Positions 61,715 to 64,000 of a stretch of 64,000 bases of DNA are shown in pieces. Origin of the DNA: Ancylobacter mangrovi (GTDB lineage: Bacteria > Pseudomonadota > Alphaproteobacteria > Rhizobiales > Xanthobacteraceae); assembly GCF_024752355.1 (NCBI RefSeq), contig NZ_JANTHZ010000002.1, positions 786,845 through 850,844 of the forward strand, written 5' to 3'. Both the position numbers and the translations under genes were made by a program. Below the pieces are notes generated by a model that made no database searches, had not been told where the DNA came from, and saw only the letters and a program-made list of their open reading frames with translations. Within the stretch, counting starts at the first letter, position 1; each line of letters begins with the position of its first letter.

Positions 61715-62571
61715 AGCTTCGTCAGCTCGCCCGGACCGGCGCCGAGCAGCGAGCGGATCTTCTCCGCCAGCCCCGGGGACGCGGGGTTGTAGACCACCAT
61801 ATTGAGGTCCGCCCGCCCGTCGACCGTGAAGGCGGAATATTCGAATGTCACCGGGCCGAGCACCGGGTGGTGCATCTGCTTGACGCCCTCGCCATGGCCG
61901 TGGACGTCGTTGTCGCGCCACAACGCCGCGAATTCGGGGCTGAGGCGGCACATCTCCTCCACGAGCGGCTTCACCTCGGCGGCGGCCCCGGCGCGCGCCG
62001 CGTCGACGCGGAAGGCGCCGACCACGAAGCGCGCCACGCTCTCCCAGTCGTACTGGGCGGCGCGCACGCGCGGGTCGAGGAAGATGAAGCGCAGCACGTT
62101 GCGCTCTTCCGGGGGCAGCTTGCCGTAATCGGTGAGCATCACCGTCGCCGCCCGGTTCCAGGCGACGATGTCCCAGGTCGCGGTGCGGATGAAGGCGGGG
62201 CTCGGGTCCAGCGCGTCGAGCACGCGCTGCAGGCGCGGGGTGACGCCCTCGCCCTTGCGGTAGCGCACCTCCGGCGCGCGGCCGAGGCCGAGCAGGAACA
62301 GGTGCTCGCGCTCGACATCGGTCAGCATGAGGGCGCGGGCGATCCGGTCCAGCACGTCGGCGGAGGGCGCACCGCCGCGTCCCTGCTCGAGCCAGGTGTA
62401 CCAGGTGGCGCTGATGTTGGCCCGCTGCGCCACCTCCTCGCGCCGCAGTCCCGGCGTGCGGCGGCGCGCCTGCGGGAAGCCGAAGGCGCCGGGGTCGAGC
62501 TTCGCCCGCCGGTCCTTCAGATAGGCGCCGAGCGCATTCTCGTCGGTCTGCATGCTCATGCTGATAGTCAT
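61711..62571 (-). CDS. XRE-family regulator with MmyB-like ligand-binding domain
   Basis: A 286-residue protein. The N-terminal helix-turn-helix is ALGAYLKDRRAKLDPGAFGFPQARRRTPGLRREEVAQRANISATWYTWLEQGRGGAPSADVLDRIARAL. The C-terminal part is the MmyB-like domain (PSPAFIRTATWDIVAWNRAATVML, HPVLGPVTFEYSAFTVDGRADLNMVVYNP), similar to PAS-like fatty-acid-binding regulators in actinobacteria. It is divergent from the SDR gene at 62653, and such regulators usually control the adjacent oxidoreductase. Translation could begin at any of three close ATG codons. Confidence 0.9.
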   Translation of the reverse strand: MTISMSMQTDENALGAYLKDRRAKLDPGAFGFPQARRRTPGLRREEVAQRANISATWYTWLEQGRGGAPSADVLDRIARALMLTDVEREHLFLLGLGRAPEVRYRKGEGVTPRLQRVLDALDPSPAFIRTATWDIVAWNRAATVMLTDYGKLPPEERNVLRFIFLDPRVRAAQYDWESVARFVVGAFRVDAARAGAAAEVKPLVEEMCRLSPEFAALWRDNDVHGHGEGVKQMHHPVLGPVTFEYSAFTVDGRADLNMVVYNPASPGLAEKIRSLLGAGPGELTKL

Positions 62572-62605
62572 TATACCAGGATAATCTCACTACTTTACCA
62601 CGATA
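62572..62605. promoter_or_regulatory. Direct repeats TWTACCASGATA, candidate XRE/MmyB operator
   Basis: TATACCAGGATA (62572-62583) and TTTACCACGATA (62594-62605) match at 10 of 12 positions and are spaced 22 bases start to start, about two helical turns. They sit between the divergent XRE and SDR genes, the first copy touching the XRE start codon, as expected for autoregulation. Confidence 0.5.
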
Positions 62606-62652
62606 GCCGGTAGGCCGAGATTTGTCTCCGTTGGAATTCTGGAGACCCAATC

Positions 62653-63549
62653 ATGCGTGTGTTCGTGACCGGCGCGACCGGCTTCATCGGCTCGGCCGTC
62701 GTCAGGGAACTGATCTCGGCCGGCCACCAGGTGCTCGGCCTCGTGCGTTCGCCGGAGAAGGCCGCCGCGCTCGCGGCCGCCGGCGCCGAGGTGCATCGCG
62801 GCTCAGTGCAGGACGAGGACAGCCTCAGGAGCGGGGTCGCGCTCTGCGACGGCGTCATCCACCTCGCCTTCAACCACGACTTCTCGACATACGCCGCCAA
62901 TTGCGAGGACGACCGCCGGGTGATCGGCGTGCTCGGCGCGGCGCTCAAGGGATCGGCCCGCCCGCTGGTCATCACCTCCGGGACCGGCATGGCGCGGGCC
63001 GAGCCCGGCCAGCCGGCGCGGGAGGACGATCCGGTCGTCGGCTCCGACGTGATCCCGCGCGCGGCTTCGGAGGAAGCGGCCGCGAGCGTCGCCGCGGACG
63101 GGGTCAACGTGTCGGTTATGCGCCTGCCGCAGGTGCACGACACCGCCCGCCAGGGGTTGGTGAGCTACGCGATCGTCCTCTACCGCGAGAAGGGCGCCTG
63201 CGCCTATGTCGGTGACGGGCACAGCCGCTGGCCGGCGGCGCATGTCCTCGACGTGGCGCGGCTCTACCGGCTGGCGATCGAGAAGGCCGAGCCCGGCGCC
63301 GTCTATCACGCGGCCGCCGAGGAGGGGATATCCATGCGCGACATGGCGCAGGTGATCGGCCGCCGGCTGGAGCTGCCGGTCCGTTCGATCGCACCGGACG
63401 AGGCGGCGGCGTTCTTTGGCTGGCTGACCCCGTTCGTACTGCACGACGCCCCGGCCTCGAGCGCGCTGACGCGGGCGACGCTGGGATGGGAGCCCAAGGG
63501 GCCGGGCATGCTCGCCGATCTCGAGCGGCTGGAAGTGGACGGGCTCTGA
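62653..63549 (+). CDS. NAD(P)-dependent epimerase/SDR (extended or atypical)
   Basis: A 298-residue protein. It starts with MRVFVTGATGFIGSAVVRELISAGHQVLGLVRSPEKAAAL, the extended-SDR nucleotide motif. A Ser/Thr-containing segment PLVITSGTGMAR follows. The canonical YxxxK active site is not obvious (the expected position reads PRAASEEAAAS), so it may be an atypical SDR or a reductase without that dyad. It is induced or repressed probably by the divergent XRE regulator. The substrate is unknown. Confidence 0.85.
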   Translation: MRVFVTGATGFIGSAVVRELISAGHQVLGLVRSPEKAAALAAAGAEVHRGSVQDEDSLRSGVALCDGVIHLAFNHDFSTYAANCEDDRRVIGVLGAALKGSARPLVITSGTGMARAEPGQPAREDDPVVGSDVIPRAASEEAAASVAADGVNVSVMRLPQVHDTARQGLVSYAIVLYREKGACAYVGDGHSRWPAAHVLDVARLYRLAIEKAEPGAVYHAAAEEGISMRDMAQVIGRRLELPVRSIAPDEAAAFFGWLTPFVLHDAPASSALTRATLGWEPKGPGMLADLERLEVDGL

Positions 63550-63563
63550 AGCGCGCGAATGTG

Positions 63564-63614
63564 GCGGCCGCCGGGGTGGATGCGTCCTTGTGACGGGTCC
63601 ACCCCGGCGGCCGC
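63564..63614 (+). terminator. Strong hairpin after the SDR gene
   Basis: A perfect 17-bp stem: 63564-63580 pairs with 63598-63614 around a 17-base loop. It lies 15 bases past the stop codon. There is no T run, so it may be a non-canonical terminator or an RNA-stability element. Confidence 0.6.
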
Positions 63615-63857
63615 GTTGTCGATTGAGGCGGGTCTATCTGCGAAGAGTGTCGTGGCCCGGTATGCCTGTCCGTCCTTCCGGTGCCGACATCCGGCGCTGA
63701 CCCACGGCAGGGCGCGCGGTGGCATCGCCCCGGGGAGAACGCGGTCCGCGAAGCCATTAAGCCGCGTTAATATATTGATAAGGCGTGGGAAAAGGCACTT
63801 TTCCACCTCAAGCTTCCGCTCTGTCGCCGGCATGTCATTTTTCTTGCGAGAGGGCCG

Positions 63858-63887
63858 TTGACATTATCCGCGGGGTCCCCTTATAAA
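63858..63887 (+). promoter_or_regulatory. Strong sigma-70 promoter, probable stable-RNA operon
   Basis: An exact TTGACA (63858-63863), 18 bases, then TATAAA (63882-63887), with a GC-rich discriminator (GCGGCC). The upstream bases contain several A/T runs (ATTTTTC, GGAAAAG) that could act as UP elements. From 63888 to the window end no protein frame is convincing, so the transcript is probably a leader for an rRNA operon or other stable RNA that begins beyond base 64000. Confidence 0.65.
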
Positions 63888-64000
63888 GCGGCCATCGACG
63901 GGGCGCGCCGCTGACGCGGTGCTTTTGCTCCTCAGGTTGATCCCGACAGAGACGAGGTCTTCGGACCGGCGGTCGCCGGCGGGAAAACTGTCGACTGCAC

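Overview
The window is about 64 kb of GC-rich DNA (roughly two thirds G+C) with dense, short-spaced bacterial operons. A MucR/Ros regulator, choline-O-sulfate genes, many SsuABC/TauABC-type importers and the general gene style point to an alphaproteobacterium of the Hyphomicrobiales, plausibly the Xanthobacteraceae (Ancylobacter/Starkeya/Xanthobacter-like). The family-level guess is inference. I see no phage, insertion sequence, integrase, CRISPR array or origin. This looks like chromosome.

Left part, 1-20.2 kb: a clipped TerB-like gene and a class I glutamine amidotransferase lead into a large accessory catabolic region. A TetR regulator is divergent from an SsuABC-type importer, an NtaA/DmoA-type FMN monooxygenase and its flavin reductase. 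A second SsuABC-type importer follows, then a beta-lactamase-fold serine hydrolase, an SDR, a histidinol-dehydrogenase-like enzyme with altered metal and substrate residues, a zinc MDR dehydrogenase, an APH-fold kinase and an FMN alpha-hydroxy-acid dehydrogenase. glpD and glpK close the block. The SDR/HisD-like/MDR trio resembles dihydroxypropanesulfonate (hps) catabolism, but no classical desulfonating enzyme is present. This is the best candidate for an undescribed pathway.

20.4-41.8 kb: a stand-alone B12-binding radical SAM protein; a compact purine-degradation operon on the minus strand (uricase, FAD subunit, fused FeS-molybdenum xanthine dehydrogenase, fused OHCU decarboxylase/HIU hydrolase); an SDR; a TenA_E protein; a MucR homologue with degenerate zinc ligands; a three-heme cytochrome c with a long extra C-terminus; an exported HAD phosphatase and arylsulfatase divergent from an AraC regulator; an MDR reductase; and a choline-O-sulfate divergon (LysR, ChoX, BetC). 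Sulfur-containing substrates are a recurring theme.

41.9-64 kb: mostly ordinary chromosomal genes: a Tat-exported FAD protein, pheT-orf-pheS, rpmI-rplT, an exported SH3/proline-rich protein, uppP, an NDUFA9-like reductase, tRNA-Leu(CAG), an FAD monooxygenase, a Na/Pi symporter, an MFS/LysR divergon, DUF1810, GH15, an exported protein of unknown function, and an XRE/SDR divergon. The window ends in a strong promoter and leader that look like the start of a stable-RNA, possibly rRNA, operon. pheT carries an AT-richer insertion, and a similarly AT-richer small ORF lies between pheS and pheT.

Several divergent intergenic regions carry clear dyads or direct repeats that are good operator candidates. 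Functions are assigned by reading motifs only; no database search was possible.
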